In this document: positions 12,740 through 22,360 of the stretch, one piece after another
How positions within the stretch are numbered: the first letter of the stretch is position 1
Layout of the letters: each line of letters starts with the position of its first letter
Assembly (NCBI GenBank): GCA_019454045.1
Contig: SKCR01035537.1
Location: forward strand, 124,001-188,000
Source: Zanthoxylum bungeanum
Taxonomy: Eukaryota; Streptophyta; Magnoliopsida; Sapindales; Rutaceae
Length of the DNA stretch: 64,000 nt
Reading direction: 5' to 3'
The notes under the pieces: model-generated
Database searches by the model: none
Told to the model about the DNA's origin: nothing
Seen by the model: only the letters and a program-made list of their open reading frames with translations
Position numbers and translations under genes: made by a program

Positions 12740-13055
12740 ATTGGATCGTTAATTTTTCACCGACATCTCCATTCTCCTCTTCCTCCTGATCTCCATCATC
12801 TGAACTCCCCTCTTCTTCATCCCCTTCTTCTACGTCATCAAATTCATCATCTTATTCCTCTGAATCAACCTAATTCATAAATCTTCAATCAACTAACAAC
12901 ACAACAACATTATAACACCAATCAAAACCGATCAAGGATAGAAAAGAAAAAAGAATTTTACTAACTGTCATCTGGTCATTTTCAGAATCACTCAAGTCTT
13001 CAGCATACCTACCATTCTCCTTTGCTTTTCTTGCTCGCTTCGAAGATAACCCCAT
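12740..13055 (-). pseudogene. Captured 5' gene fragment, acidic N-terminus
   Basis: On the minus strand an ATG at about 13055 opens a basic then acidic stretch (MGLSSKRARKAKENGRYAED, then DLSDSENDQ) running into a likely intron. A second acidic exon-like piece at about 12870-12740 is rich in D and E (for example DEFDDVEEGDEEEGSSDDGD) with one in-frame stop. This looks like the first exons of a nuclear protein, perhaps fused upstream of the kinesin pieces. The family is not recognised. Confidence 0.4.
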
Positions 13056-13599
13056 TTTGAAACCCTAAATTTCAGAGACCCAAACAAATAGTCAAAATTT
13101 CATTGTGATTTGTAAAATGAAAAACCTCAGATTGAGTTTAAAGCATAATTACTACAGGATAATTATAGCTTTTCACTGGAAACTTCAATATTAAGAGAGA
13201 TTTGATTCAAATTTTTTTCTAACAAGCAAGTAAAACTAAACTCAAGAGGCTTACCGATTATAAATTTTAAGATTTAGATTCAAAGTAATTAAGCGTAATT
13301 TGAGATTCTATTTGGTTGATTCCTGAATCCCTTCTCGTTCGATATTTAGGGTTTTACAAGACCCTGATTCCCTCTCCCCCTTGCTCGCGAGCACGCAATA
13401 AGCCCTAGAAGTGGTGAGGGATTTTCGAAGGTTTGAAACATGAAGGAGGGGGATGTTCGAAGAAGTAGTGGAGAGGGAATTTGGTGGGTTTGATTTGATG
13501 AAATTGATTTTGTAAATGGAAAAAATGTTTTTGGTAGTTGAAGAAGGCCGCGAAGACAAGGATTTCAAAATTTTTGTATTCAATTAGTGGGTAAAAAAT

Positions 13600-13808
13600 T
13601 TCACCCCTAAAATAATATTTTTCGCCATTAAAAGTTAATTTTAGTGACGAAAATACGTTTTGCCACTAAAAGTACACTCTTTAGTGGCGAAAATACGTTT
13701 TGCCACTAAAAGTACACTCTTTAGTGGCGAAATTTATTTTTGCCACTAAAAGTTTAATTTTAGTGGCGAATTTGTATTTCGCCACTAAAATTTCGCCACT
13801 AAAAGCTA
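13600..13808. repeat. CACTA right subterminal repeats
   Basis: About eight copies of TTTTAGTGGCGAAA-like units in alternating orientation mirror the left array and lead directly to the right terminal inverted repeat at 13810-13822. One unit pair is tandemly repeated (acgttttgccactaaaag near 13655 and 13696). Confidence 0.85.
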
Positions 13809-13822
13809 ATTTTCTTGTAGTG

Positions 13823-13925
13823 ATTTTTTTTTATGCCAACGTAAATATATCCTTGATTTATTGTCTGAGACAAGAAGCTTGGTTTGTCATGGGAAATCTG
13901 CTAAAATCAGATATTCAACATTAAA
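13823..13925 (+). pseudogene. Copia RT fragment, right part after the CACTA
   Basis: The plus-strand frame reads YILDLLSETRSLVC at about 13845-13890. This corresponds to the copia RT block that follows the FLGI segment, so it continues the fragment left at 9256. The break in this block is direct evidence that the CACTA inserted into an existing copia remnant. Confidence 0.7.
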
Positions 13926-14573
13926 GGGAAATCTACTATTTCGCTTACACCTTATTTATTTCATGATTTTATATAATATGATATGACTCAATTATTATTT
14001 GTTTAAATTTTTATGTTCATGATATGATTTCTTATTAAAATCTGATAATTTGAAAATCATGAATTTTAAAAAGTTTTTTAAACCATGAATTAGTGGTTTA
14101 ACATGGTCTTATTTTTTATACTGAATTAGTATTCGTTATCACAGTTAAATTGTGATTTTAAATTAAAATTTTAATTTAATTAAATAATTTTTTATATACA
14201 TAACTTTTCTTAATTGATTAAAAATTATTGTTTTATACTCATTATATACTCAAGAAGTATATTTATCACTATGATCTTTCTTTATATGTATCCCCAATTT
14301 ATAGACATATATATCATGCCAAATTTTCTTATGTGTATCTATATAAATTGCCACGATGAAATCAACATAATTTGCCATACTAGAATTGCCAAATTAATTA
14401 CCACCTTCTAACTTGCAAAACTGTGCCATTGTTGCCATATTTGAGTAGCAAACTTTTATCATATTACTATGAAAAATTAATGATTTGAAATACTAAAATT
14501 GTAAATTGATTTGAAGTTCCAAAATTTCGGTGTTTTACCATGTAAATATTTTTTTTGGGGCCATATAAACGAA
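13926..14573. other. AT-rich intergenic region upstream of peptide gene
   Basis: I see no coding sequence or repeat structure here. It is the presumed distal promoter of the peptide gene at 14649. Confidence 0.5.
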
Positions 14574-14581
14574 TATAAATA
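14574..14581 (+). promoter_or_regulatory. TATA box of the cysteine-rich peptide gene
   Basis: TATAAATA lies 75 bases before the start codon at 14649. This is a normal plant arrangement and would put the transcript start near 14605. Confidence 0.6.
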
Positions 14582-14648
14582 GAGATAATATTTTTATGAT
14601 AATGCACACAAACTTTGCTTGAAAGAACAAAGCCTCAAAGCAAAAAAC

Positions 14649-15004
14649 ATGAAGTCAAAAGTCCTGCCTGTACTCTTATGCATTCTTTTGATTAGCTCTT
14701 TAGCCACAATTAAAGGTATATTCATTCTTTTGATTTACAATTATCATTTTCCCTAGATTTAATTATCACACATTTAATTATTTAATTATTTTGTGAATGT
14801 GTAGGGCAACCACAATATTGCAGGAAAGTACGATTACCAGCACAACCAGGACCATGTCAGTCAAGCCTCCCAGGTCAATGTATACTTGGACAATCCCCAA
14901 GCCTTCAGCCTAAGAACTGTGTCTGTTCAAATTCTAAAGGAAATCAACATATTTGTACATGTGATATTCTTTGCCAAACCAATCCATGCAAATGCCCACC
15001 TTAA
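14649..15004 (+). CDS. Secreted cysteine-rich (defensin-like) peptide, two exons
   Basis: Exon 1 (14649-14715) encodes a start and a hydrophobic signal peptide of about 22 residues (MKSKVLPVLLCILLISSL...). A GT-AG intron (14716-14804, phase 1) separates it from exon 2 (14805-15004), which encodes the mature region and ends in TAA. The product is 88 residues. The mature part has ten cysteines spaced C-x11-C-x7-C-x12-C-x-C-x9-C-x-C-x3-C-x4-C-x-C. A signal-peptide exon followed by one cysteine-rich exon, with CxC pairs near the C-terminus, is typical of plant defensin-like and pollen-coat/SCR-like peptides, which act outside the cell in defence or cell signalling. The exact subgroup is uncertain, and the last CxC is extra relative to the common eight-cysteine form. 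TATA box and poly(A) signal flank it, and the frame is intact. Confidence 0.75.
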
Positions 15005-15059
15005 TTAGCATTATTGCCCTTTGCATGTTCTACTTATTGTTGTTTTCAAATTTCTTAAT

Positions 15060-15065
15060 AATAAA
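15060..15065 (+). terminator. Poly(A) signal of the peptide gene
   Basis: AATAAA lies 56 bases after the stop codon of the peptide gene, a normal distance for a plant near-upstream element. Confidence 0.5.
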
Positions 15066-16131
15066 GTATTAATTTTCACTTTTGTTTACATTTTATTTCC
15101 ATTACAATACCTTTATTTGCCAAATTTGATGTTGTGTAATTTGATTACCCAAATTATATTATCATTTATGACTCGAAAATATATGAATTTGAAAAAATGT
15201 AGTAACGATCAATGTGTTAAAAATCAATTAATTACTTTTTCCAACATCACTTTTTCCTTGAAAATACTCATATGCTGTGCAATTCGGTTAGTGAAATTTT
15301 GTATAATTTTCTTGCCTGTAAGTATACGACTCTAATGTAGTAAAGATTAATACAATTGGATTTATTGTTCTCACGACAATTATGTAACGTCCCTAAATAT
15401 ATTCCGATTCTTTTAATAAATATGCTACTCAAAATTAATAAACAATAACTTGATATTTAAATAAAATTGTCTCACAAGAGATCGATCCGGATTGTATAGA
15501 CACAATTCACTTGATATTTTAATGTGTGTCACAAATATTTAAGTTTGTACGGAATTTATTTAAAATTTGAAGAAGTAAATTAAAAAAGTCCCATTTATTT
15601 TTATTCGACATCGAGCTGAGCTGGACTCATTTAATAATTGAGCTCAAGTCGAGTTCTATCCCAATAATTTTCTAATGAATTAAGTTCGAACAACACATTT
15701 AAATCTTGATTCTAAATTGAGCTCGTATAAGTGTTGATCAACTGATTTTGAACAATCACCACTCGACTTGATTATACTCTTATAAGTAAGCAGATTAATC
15801 ATACAACGAATTTAGAATCAATGACAAACAAACAACAGGGCATTTCATTTCATCATAATTAAATCCCAACATATCTATTATAATAACCTCAAATTTACCC
15901 CTCAAAGTTGATAATCGGTTTTCTTAACACATTCAATAGTCATTACATTACTTTTATATGCAAATGCTCTATGTTGTCAAGGTGAATTATAAAAACATAC
16001 AAGCACATTAAATTTTTTGAAAACTATTTTGCGAAATCACACAAATACTAATCTATATTAGTTATATTTATGATTAGCATGGTGTCTACCTAAATTTGCA
16101 CCACACTAATTCAAAACAATGGCGGTTAATC
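15066..16131. other. Intergenic region, nothing identified
   Basis: AT-rich sequence between the peptide gene and the LTR at 16132. The open frame at 15021-15335 overlaps the peptide gene's 3' end and shows no protein-like features. Confidence 0.5.
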
Positions 16132-16452
16132 TGTTGTGATCAGTCATTGAAGAGTGTTTTGAGGAAAAAACCAAATCTATTACTATAAGAACAGAATTAT
16201 AAAGTGTTTACAAAAAAAAAAAAAATACTTCTCTTTACACTCTCTAAGCTTTCTTCGCTTGAAGCTTAATATATGGGATGCCTTAAGCTCACAAATGAGC
16301 TCTGTATTTATAGCACAATTCTTGCTCAAATTTTTCAACATGTGAATAGTGCCCACCGAAAGTAGTCTTGGAAGATTTCACCATTTTTAAACTTCCACAT
16401 AAAGTTGGCTTGGAGGCTTGCTTACAATGGTGGTGGCAGCTGGATTCTTCGA
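16132..16452 (-). repeat. Copia 3' LTR (about 320 bp)
   Basis: On the minus strand it begins near GAAGAATCCAGC, close to the polypurine tract, has a TATA-like gctataaatacag, and ends ...atcacaaca, the same terminus as the LTR of the young copia at 56092. Length is close to that LTR's 338 bases. The first bases have decayed, so the right edge is approximate. Confidence 0.65.
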
Positions 16453-16484
16453 TTCTCCCTTTCCAGCTGTATCTGAAATAATCA

Positions 16485-17163
16485 TCATCTAATAGCTATC
16501 CTGGTTATATCTCTGCACAGCTCTATCTTGTCCCGAGTAACCACTTTTGTTAACATGTCAGCTGGATTCTCATCTGTATGGATCTTCACTAGTCTCAACA
16601 GTTGTTGATCCATCACCTCGCATATCCAATGATGGTGAATATGGATGTGCTTCATCCGGGAATGATACATTGAGTTCTTGCTCAGGTACAGAGCACTCTA
16701 ACTGTCATAATATATCTTGTATTATGTCTACTTGATCCCTAATTATTGGAGAAAATGATTTAACCACAACATTTCCTTTCATGCTTCTGCTGTTGCAATA
16801 TACTCAACTTCTGTTCTGGATAATGCAATACACCTCTACAATCTTGACTGCAATGACACAACTCCCCCTGCAAAAGTGTAGATAAAACCTGATGTAGATT
16901 TTTTACCATCAAGATCTCCTATTATATCTGAATTTGTATAGCCTTTCAAGATTAGATCATCTCCCCTATAACATTTACATAACATCGATGTACCTTTGAG
17001 GTACTTGAGAATCAATTTGACTACCTCCCAGTGTTGTTTTCCTGGGTTAGAGAGAAAATAGCTCACTACACCTAATATGTGAGCAATATCTAGCCTGATA
17101 TATACCATAGCATACATTATGCTTCAAACTGCTTAAGAATATGGCACTGATGACATCTCCTTT
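16485..17163 (-). pseudogene. Copia RNase H and C-terminal RT, decayed
   Basis: On the minus strand this gives, from right to left, the SIMYAMVYIRLDIAH block, the YLKGT and GKKSTSGFIYTFAGG blocks of copia RNase H, and the C-terminal KHIHIHHHWI ... DENPADMLTK block. Several stops and frameshifts are present. It is cut at 17163 by a solo LTR. Confidence 0.85.
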
Positions 17164-18508
17164 TGTAACGACTGGTAGTTATTACTACTACCTATGACGA
17201 TATTATTACGTACGAGACAGAGGAACGTAAAATAAATCATGTTGGGATTCAAATACAACTATGGGAAGACTTTGGGAATGATCAGTGAATTTCTCGAAGT
17301 CCCGAGAAGGGACTGTACCATGTGCCCCTTTTGTACTACTTATAGAATTTAGGGCATAACTTTTTCATACAATCTCCGATTTTTATGAATTTTATATCGT
17401 TGAAAATCTCAGACCGATACCTACAACTTTCATGTTAAATATTTTTCCAAATTTGGATCAAAATCGGGTAAAAAAAATCGAATCAAATCCTGGATGAATA
17501 GTAACTTCGAGGCCAAAAGAGAGAAATCTCAATTTCTCTAGATATTTCCAAACTTTTCCCATAAGTTTCCAAATATCATACACCCCCCCTCTATATATAG
17601 GTCATACTATTCACAATTACTAAACTTTAGAACGAACAAAAAAAAATTAAAGAAACCGTAAGGAAGAAGAGAGAGAAGGAGAATGAGAAGAAGAAGAGAG
17701 GAGGAAGGAAGAAGAAGAAGAAGAAAGGAGGAAAGAAGAAGAAGAAAGGAGAAGAATAAGATAAATAATCAAGTAAGTTGAGCATGAGAGATTTGGAGAT
17801 GAACAAGAATTAAGCAAATAAATAGAGGTAAGAATCCATGACCCAAATCTTGAGTTTTTGATTCTTGATGAGATGGATGATTTGATGATGATAATATTAT
17901 GTTTTGAGTTTAAATTGATGAGAATATGAGTTTAAGGGTTGATGATTTGGAAATTAGACATTTGGGTTTAAGATATTGAGTTTTTGGTTTAAATATACTT
18001 TATGCATTATATGTATATATTGAGGTTGATTCTTGATTAATGAAAGGATAAAGTATGTTAAAATGAAGTGTTAATGATGTTTTGAAAATATGGTTTTTAA
18101 AGCTAGAAGATTTTTATCAGCCTTCAGTTTTTAGTCAACTCACTTAGATCGTATGACGATCTAACCCCCCTTCAGTTTTATCTGTTTTGTAGGGATTCCA
18201 TAAGGACAAGCTCGAGAGGACGGATACTGATGCAGTCACTAGGGATGGAGTCCACCAGTATTAAGTCACAAAGCATAAGAGTCCAGTTCAAAGTCAAAGT
18301 ATTTGTATGCATTAGTGTTTATTAAAGCATTGTAAAAAGAAGCATTTCTGAGTATGCATTAATAAAAGTATATTATGTTGATTAAGTTAAGGTTTATAGG
18401 CATGACATTGCATTAGAATAGTTTACGATATAGTCAGAAAGTCAGAGGCTTATGGGATTAGTACAACTATCTCATGCCGGTAACATCTCCCAGATCGGGG
18501 ATGTTACA
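17164..18508 (+). repeat. Ty3/gypsy solo LTR (1345 bp), family G
   Basis: It starts TGTAACGACTGG and ends CGGGGATGTTACA, like the LTRs at 19685, 26152 and 46387 (called family G here). Flanks are ccttt and acttt, a 5 bp target duplication with one mismatch. The copia RT frame resumes on each side, so this is an insertion. It is half the length of its relatives because the middle part with the hairpin array is missing. A purine-rich GA/AAG tract lies at about 17640-17765. Confidence 0.88.
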
Positions 18509-19035
18509 ACTTTATCTCTTTCTTGGATGATGGACACGAACTCTTGCTCAATTTGAAGTGGTGCTCTAGCCGAATGCTGACAGGTTTGGCATTTCATATA
18601 TTGAATCTCTTGATTATATGTTCAATATAACTCTCATGTGAAAGCCACAATATTTTGTTTTGTATGTCTCGAACTATTTGCATTCCCAAAATTTATTGAG
18701 CTGGTTCTTAGTCTTTCATATCGAAAGACGTAGAGAATTCTTTCTTCAGCTGGTTGATCCTCACTACATCTTGTCCAACGATCAACATGTTGTCTACATA
18801 TAGTTGAAGAGCAAAATAATTTCCATCCGGAAATCTTTGAATGTAAACACACTGGTTCGCTGCAGTTCTTTTGTAGCTTTGACTCACCATGACTGAGTCA
18901 AACTTCTTGTACCACTGTCTTGGTGCTTGATTGAGGCCGTACAAGCTCTTCTTCAGCTTGCAAACAAAGTTCTTTTTTCCTGAAACTTTGAAACCTTCTG
19001 GCTGCTCCATGTAGATTTATTCATTTAGGTCACGT
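18509..19035 (-). pseudogene. Copia RT catalytic segment
   Basis: The minus strand from 19010 reads MEQPEGFKVSGKKNFVCKLK, SLYGLNQAPRQWYKKF and then YVDNMLIVG. The conserved catalytic YVDD is YVDN here, a substitution of a metal-binding aspartate that would inactivate RT even without the frameshifts that follow. It continues to the right of the gypsy element at 33601. Confidence 0.85.
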
Positions 19036-19684
19036 TGTGATATTTTATATCGTACCACAAGTATACGGTGTCAAGTTTTAGTATAAATCAGAGTTAAGAG
19101 TGTCGAACCCACAGGGATTGCGTTAACTCGCACTAATTACTACAATTGATAATCCTAACTTTATTTAGATGATAAATAATAAAGATTAAAGTAAATAAAT
19201 AAATATATAATAATTTGATAGGAGGAACTAATACGATAGAGATTCTGGATCCTGATTTCACCTAGCTGTCTCCTATGTATTTGTCATGCCAATTAATCCA
19301 TGTTCAGTTATATTGTTTATAAGTCAATATTCCTAAAATATCCACTCCTTCTCTCGAGTGCCGAGTGAAAACATCATCAACTATAGACTTCGATATCTCT
19401 ATAAAAATCCAATAGTTAACAACTCATTACGCTTAGTGATTTTATATTAACGACTTCAAAGGACTACAGATTCTCTCGAATTTTATAAAATCCTAGGTTA
19501 TATTCTCTAGATCCATTCAAAATCTCCTCTCTCGAGTGATAGATTCTAAACATTCATCATCTTAAATTGTAGCCAACAATCAAGAAACATTAAACTCAAA
19601 AGAATATAAATAAATTAATAAAACTTGATAACAAAATTAACAAACAATACAAAGGTTCAAGCATCAGTTACATCATTCTCCAGA
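19036..19684 (-). repeat. OTA gypsy 3' LTR, left half
   Basis: This matches 32278-32928 nearly base for base, starting tgtgatattttatatcgtac. It is cut at ccaga (19680-19684) by the nested gypsy element. The other half resumes at 28842 with the duplicated ccaga. Confidence 0.9.
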
Positions 19685-22360
19685 TGTAACGACCGATAGT
19701 TATTACTACTATCTATGACGATATTATTATGAACGGGATAAAGGGGTGTAAAATAAATCATGTTGGGATTCAAATATAATTATGAAAAGACTTTGGGAAC
19801 GATCGGTAAATTTCTGGAGGTCCCGAGAAGAAACTGTACCTTATGCCATTTTGTACTATATATGACTTTGGGCATAACTTTTTCATACGAACTCGGAATT
19901 TTATGAATTTTATATCACCGGAAAGCTTAGACCGAGATCAACAACTTTCGCGTTAAATATTGTTCCAAATTCGGACCAGAACTGGGTAAAAAACGCAAGT
20001 TAAATTCTAGATGAATAGTAACTACGGGGCTAAATGGAAAAATCTTCAAATTTCTAGGTCTTTCTACTCTTTTCCTCAACTTTTCAAATATCTTATGAGC
20101 CCAGTATATAAAGGGCCACTATTCACTATCCTAAAAAAGAAAAAGATAAAAAACGAAATAGAGAAAGGGAAGAGCTACTGCCAAGAAGAGAAGAAGAGAA
20201 GAGAAAAAGGAAGAGAAATGAGAAGAATGAAGGAGAAGAAGAAAGAAAAGAGAAGAGAGGGACAAGAAGGAAGAGATGAGCATCCATAGGAAACATGAGG
20301 GATGAAGAAACCAAGAAAAGATGTAAGAAACCAAAACCCAAAATTTTATTTTGAATGATAAATATGATGATTCGATGATTGTAGTAAGATTGAGGACATG
20401 GGTGAATTGATGATTCTGCGATTTTCTTATTTGGAATGATGAAAATGAGATAAACCCAATATGGTGAGTTTTGGGTATGAATGTTAGAATATGGAATATA
20501 GGATAGAAATTGAATAGAAGAATTAATGTATGCTTATTAATGTGAAAGATGATGTATGAGATATTGGTTGTAGTTGGAGACATTGATATGGTTTGTGGAG
20601 TTAAATGTTTAAGTTAGGAAGTTTAGAACGTTATTTGGTGATGGTAATTTGATGGATAAAAGAATGATTAATGATGATAATATGATAGTTTAAGATATGT
20701 GTAATTGATGATAATGGATGGATTATGTGTTGGTAATAATATGGAGAAGAATGAATGAAATTGGGCAGAAATTCGCACTGGTGTAGCAGTCTAGAAATCT
20801 GGAAGTCGAACTGGCGTCGCGACGCGGAGAGGCCTGGCGTCGCGACGCGGATAGAATTTCTGGGCAGATTTTTCAGGCAGCCAAATTGATTTTAGACAGT
20901 TCCAGTTTCACCCCTACATAGTTAAGATCACCCTTAGGACTCTAAATCAGTTCTTTAGCTCATTTTCCTTGCTAGTACGACATAATATAATAGATTACAG
21001 TCTTACACACATAAAGCCAGTAAATGTAGCCTAGTACTAGAATTCATCTTGTAACTTTAGAATCTGATCAAACTATTACCTTTAGACCGTTGCAGGTAAT
21101 GCGATATCTTTCGACGAAGCGGTATCGTTCTTTTCGGATTCCAAGCATAGTGAGTGGACACCTTCCCTTTCATCTGATTTTTATTTCACATTTTCATACA
21201 GCTTTTATTTTTACGCTTTAGGGCGTTAGAAACTTTTCTTTTAGATATTATGATATTTAATTATGCTTTGAGAAATAAAATGCTTTTCAAGAAAAAGTGT
21301 TACAGTTTTATGATTTACAGCACAGTTTTCATATTTTTGGGGCATGAGGTAAAACCTCACCCCAGTATGTAACTTCAGACACAGTTGGATTGACGGATAC
21401 AGAGAGCATGTGCACATGTTGAGGACTGAGGGGATGCTCTCAGACCCTCCAGATGGGCTAGGAGGATGGCGATACGTAACGCCCCTTCACCCCAGTTTGA
21501 ACTTGGGTGGTAGTAAAGATCTGCACCCCCAGCTCTAGTTTGTGGTTTGGGGGACGGCGATACATAACGCCCCAAGACCACTAGTTTCTGAGACAGTAGT
21601 GGCATGCTTTGGGGGATGGCGATACATAACGCCCCAAAGTCATGGATTTGTATTCCTGGCTGCAGTTAGGCGTATGGGGGGACGGTGATACGTAACGCTA
21701 TCATACGTCCAGGTTTTCAGACAGAATCACAGATTTCAAAAAACTTTCAGTTTTCAGATTGTATAGTTTTCAGTTTCAAAAGCATAGATTTTTAAATCCA
21801 GATTTTCAGCAAATAGTTTTCAGAACCCAGGTTTTAGAAACAGTTTTCAGAAACTAAAGTTTACAAAGGAGTTTTCAAAAAGAAAATTTTCAGAACTAGT
21901 TTGCATATAAAGATCATTTTACTAAATTGTGATTTGAAATCTAATCCTTGTTTTCAATTTAGTCCACTCACTTACATCATCTCGTGATCTAACCCCCAGT
22001 CTTTATTATTTTGTAGGGATTCCAGGAGGACAAGCTCGGGAGGATGGATACTGATGTAGTCACCAGGGTTGGAGTCCACCAGCATTGAGTCAAAAAGTAT
22101 AGTTCAAGGTCAAAGTAGTTATATACATATGTTAGTGTTATACAAGTCTGTACAGATAATCATTAAAAAGAGTTGTAAGAAAATGATATTGTGAACATTT
22201 AGTTATTAAAAGTAAAAGTATTTATATTGTCCAGTCGAGTTAAGGTCTACACCTATGATATTGCATTCGAATAGTTTATAATTAGTTAGATAGTCAGAGG
22301 CTTATGGGGTTAGCATAGCTATCCCCTGCCGGTAACATCTTCCAGATCGGGGATGTTACA
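19685..22360 (+). repeat. Family G 5' LTR
   Basis: TGTAAC...GTTACA termini. It includes a GA-rich tract (20130-20290), a double GCGTCGCGACGC palindrome (20814-20851) and an array of four hairpin units (21461-21709). By eye it differs from the 3' LTR by a few per cent, so the insertion is not recent. Confidence 0.92.
21344..21709 (+). repeat. Array of GGCG(atacgtaa)CGCC hairpin units in LTR
   Basis: Four imperfect units containing GGCGATACRTAACGCC, or GGTGATACGTAACG in the last, start near 21468, 21556, 21618 and 21683 (spacing 88, 62 and 65). Each core is an inverted repeat (GGCG/CGCC), and in the third unit it is enclosed by a second stem, CTTTGG/CCAAAG. A further short stem, GAGGT/ACCTC, lies at 21345. 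The same array is in the 3' LTR at 27934-28178. Confidence 0.8.

Larger units (their letters stand above)
9257..13822. mobile_element. Non-autonomous CACTA transposon carrying host gene fragments
   Basis: The left terminus is TACTACAAGAAAA (the canonical first C is now T). The right terminus is TTTTCTTGTAGTG, its inverted repeat. Flanking trinucleotides are ata and att, an imperfect 3 bp target duplication. Many copies of the subterminal unit TTTTAGTGGCGAAA, in both orientations, cluster inside each end (9278-9510 and 13600-13808). I find no transposase. The interior instead holds minus-strand exons of a kinesin-8 gene and at least one other exon-like segment. The element split a copia RT fragment whose two halves rejoin across it. 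About 4.57 kb. Confidence 0.88.

Noticed and set aside
13308..13583. 91-residue minus-strand frame in the CACTA
   Set aside because: Low-complexity, no splice-like structure and no recognisable motif. It may be captured 5' sequence, but coding cannot be supported.
20131..20583. 150-residue serine/phenylalanine/leucine-rich minus-strand frame (and similar frames at 26588-26923 and 24712-25047)
   Set aside because: They are the antisense of purine-rich LTR and interior sequence. Low complexity explains both length and composition.
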